Positions 12,240 to 24,059 of a DNA stretch of 64,000 nucleotides are shown piece by piece. This stretch comes from Siphonodentalium dalli (Eukaryota; Mollusca; Scaphopoda; Gadilida; Siphonodentaliidae). The notes beneath the pieces were generated by a model. That model had not been told where the DNA came from. It saw only the letters and a list, made by a program, of their open reading frames with translations, and made no database searches. The stretch covers positions 80,502,705 through 80,566,704 of the forward strand of contig CP136067.1 in NCBI GenBank assembly GCA_032622095.1, read 5' to 3'. Each line of letters opens with the position of its first letter. The stretch's first letter is position 1. Both the position numbers and the translations under genes were made by a program.

Positions 12240-13010
12240 GCGACGAATTGTGGTATTTGATGGCTAGCTTTTTATGGTCTGGTTCTGTTAATTGGTGCTG
12301 TTTTGCCCACGTACGATATATAGGCTTTCATATAGGCGTCCCACGCGGTCGTCTGTATTCTAGTCGGATTCCTTATGTCATTTTGCATTTTTGGTTTGTT
12401 AAAAGCGATCTGAAAACGGATTATGTATGCCTAGTAGGTGTGTTTTCGGGATTCACTTGTTTCCATTCTTGAATTTTGGCGGGTCGGCCTAAATCGGGGT
12501 CAACATAATTTAGAGAGCGTTTCGTATCTACAGAAAACGATAGATGGTGCCAGCTGGCGTATGGTGATCGGTGCGATTTGAAACTTCTCCAAACTACTAG
12601 ATATGACCGTTACCTGTATTTTTGAAAAATTTGATGTGATCGGTTCATTCTTGTTGGCTACAGTTGTGATAAAAAATTAACACTGAGCCCTATGGAGATT
12701 CTAGTACTTTTGATAAATGGCGCCATTTTGCGTATTATGATATGCGCGTACTGATATTCCTATAAAAAATACTAAGTATGAAACACAGACGTAGTTTTAA
12801 AAAGAATGGATGTGATCAGATGATTCTTGCTAGGTACAGTTGCGATCAAAATGTAACACTTAACCCTATGGAGAATTTCGTGTTATTCTCAAACGTTGAT
12901 TGTAATATCACTTATTGGCAATCGTGCGCAACTATATATGTAGACTAACACTCGTGTTTGACCCACTGTAACTATCCGTGATTTAATAGATGCAATATAT
13001 GTGTAAATAC
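12240..13010 (+). repeat. diverged third copy of the inner arm of the 19-31 kb inverted repeat
   Basis: Phrases such as 'gcgatctgaaaac', 'acttgtttccattcttgaat', 'gagcgtttcgt', 'gtgccagctggcgtatggtg' and 'gacccactgtaactatc' match, in order, 21,440-22,010 (plus) and the reverse complement of about 24,400-24,960. This copy stands alone and is more diverged. The 74-residue frame at 12,248 runs through it and is not a gene. Confidence 0.65.
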
Positions 13011-13065
13011 ACAGGTGTAGATGGCAGTTGTTCGTTGGCGATAACTCAATCGTTGTCATCGGAGT

Positions 13066-13359
13066 CTATCCCACATGCACTGAGAGAATCTGTGTTTTCG
13101 CAGGATTTGTGCTACTGATAAATGGACATTTTGGTGCAGCTGAGATCTTTACTATAGCGGTATAGGCTTTGCTTTGACACTTCCCACGCCAGTTACATTT
13201 GGCCAACGTCAGTACAGCGAATGAAACCCAATATTCACCATCAATATTCTGACCACAGTTAATCTCCACGCTTCGTGTATAGCTGTGAAAATCAAGTAAA
13301 TTCGAATTTCCACTAAAGTAGAGCTTAATGAGTAAAATAGATATCAACCATATTTGCAT
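13066..13359 (-). CDS. small open frame with hydrophobic N-terminus, uncertain
   Basis: This is a 97-residue frame on the minus strand. It begins MQIWLISILLIKLYF, which could be a signal peptide or membrane anchor. The rest has four cysteines (INCGQ, KCNWRGKC, PKCPF) and balanced composition, unlike most chance frames here. A 'ctataaac' sequence lies about 50 bp upstream of the start. I recognise no domain. It could be a small secreted protein, a first exon, or chance; there is no splice or homology support. Confidence 0.25.
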   Translation of the reverse strand: MQIWLISILLIKLYFSGNSNLLDFHSYTRSVEINCGQNIDGEYWVSFAVLTLAKCNWRGKCQSKAYTAIVKISAAPKCPFISSTNPAKTQILSVHVG

Positions 13360-13429
13360 CTTCCTGCAAATTCCGAGTAGCTAGATGCCTAGTAGCCGTT
13401 ACCAAGGAGCTATAAACGGGGCCGGTGGC

Positions 13430-13890
13430 AAAGTCTCCCGATCTTGTAATGATCAGTGGCCTATGCAGAGCATGGCTGCATAGTTTTAGACATACGTGTG
13501 CCCAACTTTGAACAAAACCAGCACCACGTAATTAGACACTGACTAAATTAAGGCAATACGAATGAATGATTAGTGCACCATTGTGGCATTTGATTAGCAA
13601 CCGTTGCTAGGCTTAAATAAGACATATGGTTCACTTTGACGGCCAGGTATATCTCAAATTTCACATTTGGGTATTAACTGCATCGGAAACGCAAACGTTG
13701 AATTACGACCCTATCAGCTACAATTGCAATTTCCAGTGAATTCCCGGTAATTTCCTAGACTAAGTTTCCCGATGTTATAATGATCAATGGCCCATGGGGC
13801 ACTAACATGTACAGTTTCATATCTGTGTCACCATTTGAACATAACCAATACCATCGACTATAGACACTATCTAATTTATGGGAAAATACC
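13430..13890 (+). repeat. diverged direct duplication, two copies about 350 bp apart
   Basis: The phrases 'tcccgatcttgtaatgatca', 'tggcctatg' and 'ttgaacaaaaccagcacca' at 13,436-13,535 correspond to 'tcccgatgttataatgatca', 'tggcccatg' and 'ttgaacataaccaatacca' at 13,769-13,855. Noncoding. Confidence 0.55.
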
Positions 13891-14604
13891 ACGGCCCAGA
13901 TTGTTGATCAGTTCAAAGCCATGCAAGTATATTATTGGGGGAGAACGATCCATTAAGCCAAAGTCGATGGTTTGTTCACAACAGATGGAGTCATGATACA
14001 TCATGAAGGATGATGGAAGGTTCCCCTCAACTATGTTCTTCGACACAGTATTGTCCCCGCACTGTGTCACTTGCATCTTACTGTGTTGTACTACATATAA
14101 GACCAAGCACATAATGCACATATATATCTTCTTATAAATAAATGATCTCTTAGAAAGTGTCCAGAGATGTCTTGCCTATTTTTCTGACAATTTATTTTTA
14201 TTCTTGTGGCAAAGGATTTGAGGGAGTGATTTGTTATGTTGACTAATGTGTTAATTTAGTATGTGAAACATGTATCCGGGGGGTGTATATCGAGTGGACG
14301 GAGAAAGTGTTTTCTTTATCATCAGATGAACATAATTTAAACTCCCAATTTTGATAAACCAGACCAGGAATTATAGAACAACCATCAATATATGCCCAAT
14401 AATATTTAGCAATACATATGGACATGATAACATTGTTTAACATTTTTAAACAATACCACCCTATCCACATGTATGGCTAAACATATCATTGGCATAGATG
14501 AGTTGTTGTAGTTGTTGCATTGATGCTGGTCGGGTTTCTCCATATTTAATACTAAAACAGAATGATCCATAAGCTACGGTGGATGGTTTAGGACATGGGA
14601 AATT

Positions 14605-15668
14605 ATTTTTTTTTTATTTCGTGGCCACGAAATACTAATTCGTGGCGAATTATACCTGATTGACCTTTGCGTATATCCAGATACATTTACGGTATGGTTA
14701 CACTTGATGATGTTTTAGAAACAATGCGTACGATAGCAGAGAAGCTACTATAAACCCCTTATGGCGTGGGACCCGGGCTATATTGGGATATGAACGTCCG
14801 ATATAAACTAGCCCAGAGAGAACGGGGAAACATGGGTCAGGTGGCTCCAAGACAAACTGAATATTCATTAGTTTTTACCACAAGGGATCCAATGGGAATG
14901 ACATTTCACTTGGCATATTGGCCGATTTAAGTCAAATAAGGGGTTTTGTAGCCCCAAAAACAAACTTATAAATATTCACACCTTTCAATCATATCCGATC
15001 CAAAATGGTCGCCGTTCAGAAGGGTCAAATATGGTACACATTATTTCTCGGTCACTAGACCTATATAGATGAAATAAAGTGTGTTGTACGGTGGCTCGCA
15101 AAGCAAGCTAATTTTTCACACCTTCAACCCAATCGAGCGAAAATGATAACTGATCAGAGGGGTCCATATATGGTACCATGCAATTACCCCCCCCCCCCCA
15201 TTTTAGATCGAATACAGTGTGGCGTAGGGTGACCCCTGATGAGATGAGACAAACTAAGTATTCACCCGCTTTCACCATCCCCGATCCAAAATGGCCGCCC
15301 CAGATGGGTTCAAATGTGGCACCTGTACAATTTCTCGACCCCTTAACCGTTTGCTATTATAATTGGTGCTGTATGGTGGCCCCAAGATATACTGATGTCG
15401 TGGGTGCCATATGTGACCAACCCCAGGACGGCGGCAACTTTTGATCGGGTTGGTGAAAAAGTGATTACTTAATTTGTTTTACGGGCCACCCTACAACACC
15501 CTTTATCTCAAATCGCCGTGGCTCGTGCCAAGATGGTGGACAACTACAACCAGATCATCTCTATCCGCTTCCATTACAACAATGGGACTGACGATCGTAT
15601 ATCACAATTAGTTATTTCGTGGCCATGAATTAGTTATTTCATGGCCACGAATTAATAAAAAAAATATT
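14605..15668. mobile_element. about 1.06-kb element with TTCGTGGCCACGAA inverted ends
   Basis: The left end carries 'tttcgtggccacgaaatac', then 'taattcgtggc'. The right end carries the reverse complement, twice ('tttcgtggccatgaatta', 'tttcatggccacgaattaat'), bounded by T- and A-rich runs. The interior is built of diverged units of 150-180 bp with phrases such as 'gatccaaaatgg(t/c)cgcc'. This fits a non-autonomous DNA transposon with a tandem-repeat core. Family and target duplication are not determined. Confidence 0.6.
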
Positions 15669-17200
15669 CCTTTGTCATAAAAGTTTTGACTGACACTTAC
15701 ATAAATATGACTCGCATAATTATTAACACACAACTCCGTATTATGCGGTACTTCGTCCTGGCAATAAACATTAATTTTGTAATTATTGATGGGGGGAAAA
15801 AACATCAATCAATTTTACAACGACATCCTGAAACTTTAGTCATGATAAACATTACATTTGTAGAATAGTGGACATTATCACTGAAGCACGTGATTGTGAT
15901 GTATATGATTGATGTGAACCACATTTTTATCAACTATTGTATCTGGTGTCCTGACTATATTGCAAGTGAATTTTGTAAAATAACATGTAGTTACGATAGA
16001 TTACATGTATGGGCAATGGATATATGATAGCCATTAAGTTCCACCACTGAACATTTGAGTAAATTGTCAAACTCTCTATAGGGTCCAACGTTAGTTTTGT
16101 TCGCAACTGTAGTACACTTCCCGTGGAGACTTATCTGACGACACCATTCTCAAAAATACATTTCAGAGTCATACTTGACATATGTGCATATAATTTCAAC
16201 TCGCACCATTCATGAAAAAGCTAATCGTGTTAGTTAATATATCTGTATAATCAGGAAACGCTCTTTAATTTTTTTAAACCGTCCAAACAATTTGTTTCCA
16301 CTAAAATGTCAGACTGGAAACAATTAGTAGACTCTGAAAGTATACCGCCATATTTGATACTTTTGTTAATTTCAACGCACATCCACCAGAAGGTTAGTTA
16401 TGAGGATTAATATTTGTATAATAAGCAAACGCTCTTTAAATTCTTAAAACAGTCCAAAAACACTTTTTTTTTCAATAAAATTTCAACTGGACACAGGTAA
16501 ACTCTGAAAGTAGACACGCTATTGATAAATAAACCGTTCGCATGTCGTTTTAGACAATCCGAAATTGCGCGACCGTTGTTTCGACCAAAGGAATCTGACT
16601 TGTGAAATCAGCTAGGGTGGGGGTAGGGTTAGCTTTTCTGCGATATCTTTACCAAAAATCGATGTATCGAGTTCTGTTTGTGGCATATGATCAAGATATC
16701 CTTGTAGATTGTTCATGTTCGTCTATATGTGATGTAGCTGATTTTAAGAATATACAATACCTTAATATTTGGGAAAGAAAATTGAAAATGCAGTCATAAA
16801 TACAATTCATCTGATGATTTTATGATAAAATTCCACATTAAGATATGTAATTAAGTAATTTGTGGCAAGATCGCTCCATGTTTTTCGATTTCTAAGAACA
16901 AAGAAAGCCACCTACCGAACTTGCTATGCATCATAGCATGTTTTTTTTATTGCCAGGTGGACGGGGAAAAAATAGAGGCGTAGACAAACAAAAGCCTCAC
17001 ACAAACCTGTTTCCACTAACATATCAAGCTGGAAACAGGTAGATTCTGAAAATAGACATACTGGTGGTATAGAAACTGTTCTCATATCGCTTTTAACATT
17101 CCGAAAACGCGCGACCATTTTTTTCGACATAAGGAATCCGACTATTCCCCCTCTGTTAAATGGAATGGTTAGGGGGTGGGGCTGACACCCTCGTATAATG
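15669..17200. repeat. region with three diverged 'gcgcgaccrtt' repeat units
   Basis: Units near 16,240-16,390, 16,420-16,640 and 16,990-17,180 share 'aacgctctttaa', 'caatttgtttccactaaa', 'aactggaaacaggtaga', 'ctctgaaagtagaca' and 'cgcgaccgtt.ttcgac'. The last two are followed by 'gggtggggstagggtt'-like DNA. 'gagcgttt'-type phrases also link them loosely to the 12.2-kb repeat. I see no gene. Confidence 0.5.
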
Positions 17201-18250
17201 TATGAGCTAGTCTTGAGTGATTTTTAGATGGTATTTTATATTCCCAAAATATAGTTGCTATCAATAATCTCAATAATTAGCTAACAACATCCCTGGCCAT
17301 GGCAAGTGGTCCTGCTAATTGCTATTAAATTAATATGTGGGTCCTGTTGAATTGATATGACGCTGGTGGGACAAGCTGACGCTGTTAAAAAAATGTGCCG
17401 TTATTTTTTATAAAGTTGTGATTTTCGCGGTAATCTGGACATAAAGAAACGACAGTTACTTTTTTGAATCATTCAAAAACGACATAACAACACGGCCATT
17501 ATTAAAATAGATTCCTCAAATGGGCAAAACACCGCGAAAATGGCGACTTTAGCACTGACTTTAGACAACATAGCGGTACGTATATATACTTAAAGGTACG
17601 GTTGGCCTTGGCGGTGGGTATCCTGTGAAAATATTTCCACCCATCAAAAACCGCCACAAACAGATAGAACATCAAAATTTAGACAGACTTTGTCCGTATA
17701 CAAATAAGAAATATCGCATAAACAGTATGTTATTGTCATTTGTTTGACCATTGTTATGTAAATAAAAGCATAAAAAGTTACTTTTCTGGTGTTTGTTTAT
17801 ATTATGATGGTAAACATAAAGAGCGTTCTTTGTTGCTGAATTCCTGATATGGAAGTAATAAAGAGCGTTTATATAATTTGTGTGTGATTAGCCAGTGACA
17901 CTGTGTTGTCTTCTGTAACATAATCAGGCTCTTGCTTATGTAAAATATAGTAAGTCTTTATGATAGCATGCTGTTTACGCGATGGTAATGATATATGAAC
18001 GAAACTGTATGCGTTTTAATGTTTGTCTGTTTATGGTGTTTGGAACAAATATGAATATTTTCGACAACTAAGGCCAACCGTGCCTTTAACAGTATATCAG
18101 TTTGGTGAAGTCTGTTGAAGACATATATATCAGACACCAAATTGAGATTTGTTTTGCGAAATTAAAAGAACCAACGAACTAAACCGTTACATAATATTCT
18201 TCGACATCCAGCGCCACAATTATATCTCACTGCAGTGACACAAATATAAT
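17201..18250. other. no feature recognised
   Basis: AT-rich DNA with no supportable exon or repeat boundary. The phrase 'aaaggtacggttggcc' near 17,592 has an inverted partner 'ggccaaccgtgcctttaa' near 18,071, so these may be the tips of a roughly 490-bp inverted-repeat element. Confidence 0.4.
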
Positions 18251-18251
18251 A

Positions 18252-18362
18252 CACGAAACCGACCACGAAGGATATACATTTTAGAATATAATATAATATA
18301 ATATACACTAAACCGACGACGAAGGATATACATTTTAGAATATAATATAATATAATATAATT
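18252..18362 (+). repeat. two-copy 54-bp tandem repeat with (ataat)n tails
   Basis: The block 'cgaaggatatacattttaga' with a trailing run of 'atataatataat' occurs at 18,266 and again exactly 54 bp later at 18,320. The minus-strand frames with repeated 'YIILYYILKCISFVVG' are simply this repeat read through. Confidence 0.8.
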
Positions 18363-18754
18363 TATATATGACGCAGAATCGACATTTGTTTCCACTTAAA
18401 TGCATACTTAGCACATGCGCGCGTTATATAATTGACCAAAACCAAGAGGTACGCACCTGATTCTTAATTGGCAAAAGAAGCTGTGAGACATGATTACTGA
18501 ATTTTATTCTTAACGGCGTTATTAATGTCAATATCGGCGACGGAATTCATTCATCACACCAGATATTGGATTCTTGTGTGCCAACAAACTACTTCCGTTT
18601 GCCGGGACTCGATAATTTGTTTATATACACGTACAGGTGTTCAAAATCATAACTTGTTATGTTTCTTATAATACATGTTAGACGTATATAATAAGCTTGA
18701 ACGTTTATTGGCCACTCGTCTGTGTATATATAGGCAGGTTTCCGTGCTTTCAAA

Positions 18755-18802
18755 TTGCAACGAGAGGCCGATCGCGATCGGCAGACGTTTAACCCATACC
18801 TT
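18755..18802 (+). repeat. short repeat with GCCGATCGCGATCGGC palindrome
   Basis: The core 'gaggccgatcgcgatcggca' is a perfect 16-bp palindrome with 2-bp flanks and is followed by 'gacgtttaacccat'. A second copy with one change in the palindrome lies at about 50,312-50,357. The surrounding DNA differs, so this is a short mobile or conserved module. Confidence 0.65.
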
Positions 18803-19190
18803 AAACCAAGCTAGAACTGAATATTACACGTGTACACATAATGTGGAGATGATTGGATTTGGTGTTTCAAACCTTAACTTAAATTGGGTGTGTATAAATA
18901 TGAGACTGATCATATGAAGTATTGCATGTGTTCGTGTAATGGTTAGAGGTGGGGTTAATATTTTGACGACCAATCAATCGACACCAAACTCCATACATAC
19001 ATGTGAAGAATGTGTCATGATTAGGCTGGATGTTAATTATGAGAGTGATCGGGTGAAAACATATTTGTCACATTGGATTGCGTGTCTATGGAATTGTTGG
19101 ATGGGGTTAATATTAGCAAACCAACCTAATGACCCTCATAAGTCATGGGTGTGCCATCATAAACTGTGTCATGAGATATAAACACAATTA

Positions 19191-20184
19191 GTCCGGGAGC
19201 TAATAGGGGTACCCTTGCACCCCCCTGTGACTTAACTTCACCCCACTCATCTTGTTCCTTATTATGTCCTTCAACTTTTAAGCAATGTTAACAAGAAAAA
19301 AAAGTGGCCTTTTAGACTCCAGACAATATGGCGTCCATCATGGCCGCCGTTTTTCAGACCAGACCCTAAGTCAGTTTTATGCAAATTATAGCGGGAAAAT
19401 CTAGTAAAATGTATACAAATGTTTATATTTTCGTAAAGCTAAGACATAATGACACTTTTTTGGACCAAAATTGAAACTCACCATCCAAGATGGCCGCCAA
19501 AATGGCCGCCGGAAGTTGAAAATATGACATTTTTTCACAAATATCTTCTAGATCAATTCATTCTGTTTGGAACTGGTTGAGTAATATGACTTTATTTTGT
19601 GTTTTGTATATTAACTGATCATTGGAGCAATTAAATATGCAATTAATAGGGTCCTAACCCCTTCCAATTCCTCAAAAATTTGATTTTACAGAATGCGATA
19701 TAAAATTTCACAAAAAAACACAATTGGGATTCTAGTCATATTTTAACAAGAAATGAACAGAACTTTGTAATGCAAGTGAGGCATATCATTACCTATGAAT
19801 ATTCCAAATCACTCGAATCTAAATTCTTACTTTGGCTCAAAATGGCTGCCAATATGGCCGACAAAATATGGAAAATAGTAAATATTACACCAGCGTGTCC
19901 TGCAATCGCTTACAAGTTGTGGTTGGTGTATAAAATGGACTATTCTGCATTCTATACATTGAATACTAACATGTCTGATGCGCCATGGTTAATTGTTACT
20001 ATTGTCACCACTGACATCGTCAAAAATATTGGACTTTTCTCTCAAAAACTTGACATAAATATTGGCAAACATTCACTTTTCAGGTTTGGACCATTTTTTC
20101 AGGTAAAATATAACTATCTTTGGATTGAAAGGTGTTTATTGTTTTGGTCTATTTTAAATGTGTCACACTACGGTGTTTATAGAC
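19191..20184 (+). mobile_element. outer left arm of a 12-kb nested inverted-repeat structure
   Basis: It starts 'gtccgggagctaatagggg' directly after TA. It matches the reverse complement of 30,315-31,239 along its full length at high similarity, including 'atggcggccgyc'-type 'aagatggccgcc' phrases. The 152-residue frame at 19,770-20,228 crosses the arm, and the partner arm breaks it; I recognise no domain in it. This could be the long terminal inverted repeat of a large DNA transposon. Confidence 0.75.
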
Positions 20185-20539
20185 CAAATTACTCAAGATG
20201 GCTTCCAAAATGGCAACCAAATTTGTAAAATGTGAATTTTTTACATATATCCCGAATATTCTCTGCATTATCCGAAAAGGTAGCAAATTGTGACTCACTG
20301 GGTTATTATACGTGTTAGTTAATTAACTGACAACTACATGTTATATGCTGGTTGTCCCAGTTCCGTATGGGCATGCCAATTTCATTTTAAAGTATCTAAT
20401 TTTGCCGAGAACCTCTTTTGTGATTTTGGCCATATTTATTGAAAGGAAATGGGCAGAACTTTGAGACAGAACTGAGATGGACCATACTCTTTGGCTATTC
20501 TGGTCCAATGATAAACAAAATGTCAATAGGATACAGAGT

Positions 20540-20858
20540 GGATGCCACGATCGTAGCCAGGGAGTTACTCTATGGTCATATGTTGGGTGACATGACTGAT
20601 GTGTGTAGGCATACAGTGAGTGACTATATGGTTATGAGTGGGTTGTCCATGGTAAGATGCATCTAGGTATACAGGGAGATGTCATGGTCAGGTGTGAGGT
20701 GAATCGGTATGCATGGAGTGACTGTGTGGTGTATGATTGTGTATATCCAGTACGGGTGCACCCGGTGTGCCTGTATGGTCATTGATGTGGTGTGTGGATA
20801 TAGCTACATGGTCATCTATGTGTTGATTATATATATATATATGGAGTGACTGTAATAA
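20540..20858 (+). repeat. minisatellite, 'ggagtgactgtatggtcat' type
   Basis: Diverged units of about 40-55 bp carry 'tacagtgagtgactatatgg', 'ggtcatctatgtg' and 'gtatac'. The same minisatellite in the same orientation forms the longer block 25,543-26,930. This sits between the outer and inner left arms. Confidence 0.7.
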
Positions 20859-22285
20859 TATGGGCTCTCATTACACGAGGTGGCACTTGAACTGGGAATT
20901 TCAGCGACCACCATATCTATGTAGCCCAACTATTCTAATTTCGGGATCCAGTTGTTGCGGGGTCAATATAGGGCGCAAAATATGATTTTTTCACATTTTC
21001 TTCATGCTACCCAACCTTATTTTTATGCATTTATCGGGTTAGTTCCTGTGATGTTCATCAGTCTAAGATTCTTAAGCTGTATTCAATTTATCTTTTTCTT
21101 CATTTGATATGGATGGCAGTTATGTGAGCGGTATTGAAAATGGTAAACAGTTGCCAGATAATCGATTGACGTTTGAGCTGTGACGTATTTCGCTAATCGT
21201 GAACGTATTGTTTTTCGCTGATTCAGCTAAATGTGTCTGTTTCAACTCTGTTTAACAAAAACTTATCGGATTATGTCACCATATTTATGCATTTCTGTGA
21301 TCCGTGGCATATCTGCTATTGGATGGCTGTATTATTGGTGCCCTATGTTGTACGTAGTGCGAATACAGGGCAAAAACTTACCCCTCCCCCCCAAAATGAT
21401 ATTTATTGACACATTTAACAAATAGTCGGATTCCTAATGTTATATCACATTTGTTGCTTGCTAAAAGCGATCTGAAAACAAATGGTGTATGCCTATTAGG
21501 CATATTTTCTGGATTGACTTGTTTCCATTCTTAAATTTTGGAGTGTCGGACTAAAATGGTGTCATAATAATTTAAAGAGCGTTTTGTTTTTATCGAAAAT
21601 GATAGGTGGTGCCATTTGGCGTATGGTGATTGGTGCTAATTGAAATATTATGACAACTGCTAAGTGTGAACCTCACGCATATATTTTAAAATTTGGATAT
21701 GGTCAGTGGGTTCTTTCTGGCTACAGTTGCGATCAAAATTTAACATTGAACCCTACGGAGATTCTCGTATTTGGGATAAATGGCGCCCTTTTGTATATGA
21801 TAATATGTGAATTGAAATTTCCCAAAAATACTATGTATGAAACCCCAGGTGCAATTTAGAAAAAAAATGGATGTGATCAGATTATTCTTACTGACTACAG
21901 TTGCGATCAAATCTTTGATAGTAATATCACTAAACGGTCAGCATGTGCTACTATATGAAGACAATACAATCACGTCTGACCCACTGTAACTATCAGTAAT
22001 AAAATTCATGCAATAGTCGATATACTTATGCTTCTAGGTACAGTACTTGGCAAAAGTATGTGTATAATGGTTTGCAATGACCACGATACCATACAGTCTG
22101 ATGCATGTTGAGTCAAATGACAAGCCTATAGTTTTTTCACGATGTGGCTATATAGTAAATTATTGTTTTATTGATACCTGTTATCAACTGACTAGCGTTG
22201 AAGCCAAGTGTATATCATAAGGTGTTGCAATGTAACAAATATACTTACAAATGATAGTCCCTCATCATCGTCATCACAGTGATCT
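20859..22285 (+). mobile_element. inner left arm of the nested inverted repeat
   Basis: From 'atatgggctctcattac' to about 22,285, this 1.43-kb segment matches the reverse complement of 24,060-25,542. Shared landmarks are 'agcgaccaccatatctatgt', 'gtagcccaactattctaat', 'cgattgacgtttgagctgtg' and 'gttgagtcaaatga'. Part of it recurs a third time at 12,240-13,010. Open frames here are not conserved between arms. Confidence 0.8.
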
Positions 22286-24000
22286 CACATGTACCCACGC
22301 AGTGTTCCTGTGTCGTCCCTTCTATATTGTTGTTCTACATTTATATGGTGTCCATTCACCTTTGTGTGATGTGCAAATCATTTATGACTATATAGGGTGT
22401 CCACCTGGTGAGTACTGTTCTTTATATGGTGTGCATTCATCTTTACATATTGTCCATTTACCTTTATATGGTGTGTTTTACCTGTATATGGTGTCCGTTC
22501 ACCATCAATATGATGTCATCTTTTATCTATATGATATGCATACGTCTTTGTATGATGTGGTTCCACCTTTATATGGTGTCCATTCATCTTTATATGATTT
22601 TAAATTGTTGTCATGTGGTGTGGAAATGTATTTATATGGCTTGAAAATATATTTATATGATGTCAATTCACCATCATGATGCTATACCATATCATACAGA
22701 CATATACTCAGCATATAAAATCGTATGCACATCATGTAAAGTCGTATACACATCAGATCAAGTTCTATGTTCATCATACAAAGAACAGCGGCCATCATCA
22801 TAAATGGTTACCATATACAGATAAAGGTAAATGGACACCATATAAACTTATAAAGGTAAATGGACACCATATAAAGGTAAAAACCACGTTATATATATGT
22901 AAATCCACACAATATAAAGGTAAATATACACCATAATAAAGGTGAATGGACACAATATAAGGTAAATGTACAAACAAGAAAGATGAATGAAAACTACATA
23001 CAGGTGAATAGACACCATATAAAGGTGATGATTGGGAACCATATAAAGGTAAAACACTCCATGTAAATGTGAATTGAGTCCATACAAAGGAAACATCACA
23101 TAATGGACACCATATACAGGTGAATTGACATCACATAAAGACATTTGCACACCTTATAAAGGTGAATGGACATCACATAAAAACATTTGCACACCATATA
23201 AAGGTAAATTGACTCCATATAGCGGTGAATCGGCCCTATAGAAAGGTGAATAGACACCATATAAAGACATCTGCACACAATATAAAGGTGAATGGACACC
23301 ACGTGAAGACATTCGCATACCATATACAGGTAAATGACCACCATATAAAGACATTTACACACCATATGAAGGTTAATGGACACCATATAAAGATATCTGC
23401 ACACCATAAAAAGGTGAATTGGCACCATATACAGATATTTGCACATCATGTACAGGTGAATAGACACAGTATAAAGACATTTTCACAGCATATAAGGGTG
23501 AATGGCCAGCATACAAATATGCATGGACACCATATAAATGTGAATTAAAACCACATAAAGGTGAATGGACAACATAGAAAGGCACATGAATACCATATAA
23601 AGGTGAATTGACACCATATATCGGTGAATTGGCCCTATAGAAAGGTGAATGGACACGATATAAAGACATATGCACACCATATAAAGGTGAATGGGCAGCA
23701 TGTAAATGTGAATGGAAACCATATAAAGGTGAATGGACACCATATAAAGACATTTGCACACCATATAAAGGTGAATGGCAGCATATAATTATGAATGGAC
23801 ACCATATAAAGGTGAATTGTCACCACATAAACGACATTTTCTTACCATATAAAGGATACTGAATGCCATATAAATGTGTATGGACACCATATAAAGATGA
23901 ATGGACACCACATAACGACAAATGTACACCATAAAGAGGTGAATGAATGCTATATACAGTTGAATGGACACCATATAAAGGTGGAAGGATATTATGGACG
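22286..24000. repeat. 21-bp minisatellite that switches orientation near 22,680
   Basis: Units resemble 'tatatggtgtccattcacctt' minus one base. To about 22,680 they run in this orientation; from about 22,690 to 24,000 they appear as the reverse complement ('aaggtgaatggacaccatat'). Many units are paired with 'aaagacatttgcacac' variants, giving a 42-bp sub-pattern. The frames repeating MVSIHLY every seven residues are this 21-bp period read through, not proteins. It forms the core of the palindrome. Confidence 0.9.
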
Positions 24001-24059
24001 ACAACCCCATGAGACAGCTATTGACTTCCTTATAAAACAATACTCTCCTGATGTATGTG

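Noticed and set aside
19770-20228. 152-codon frame as a gene
   Set aside because: It crosses the outer left arm; the nearly identical inverted arm at 30.3-31.2 kb breaks the frame, and no domain is recognisable.
22286-24000. CRISPR-like regular repeats
   Set aside because: Units are contiguous 21-bp minisatellite copies without unique spacers, in a eukaryotic context with introns and SINEs.
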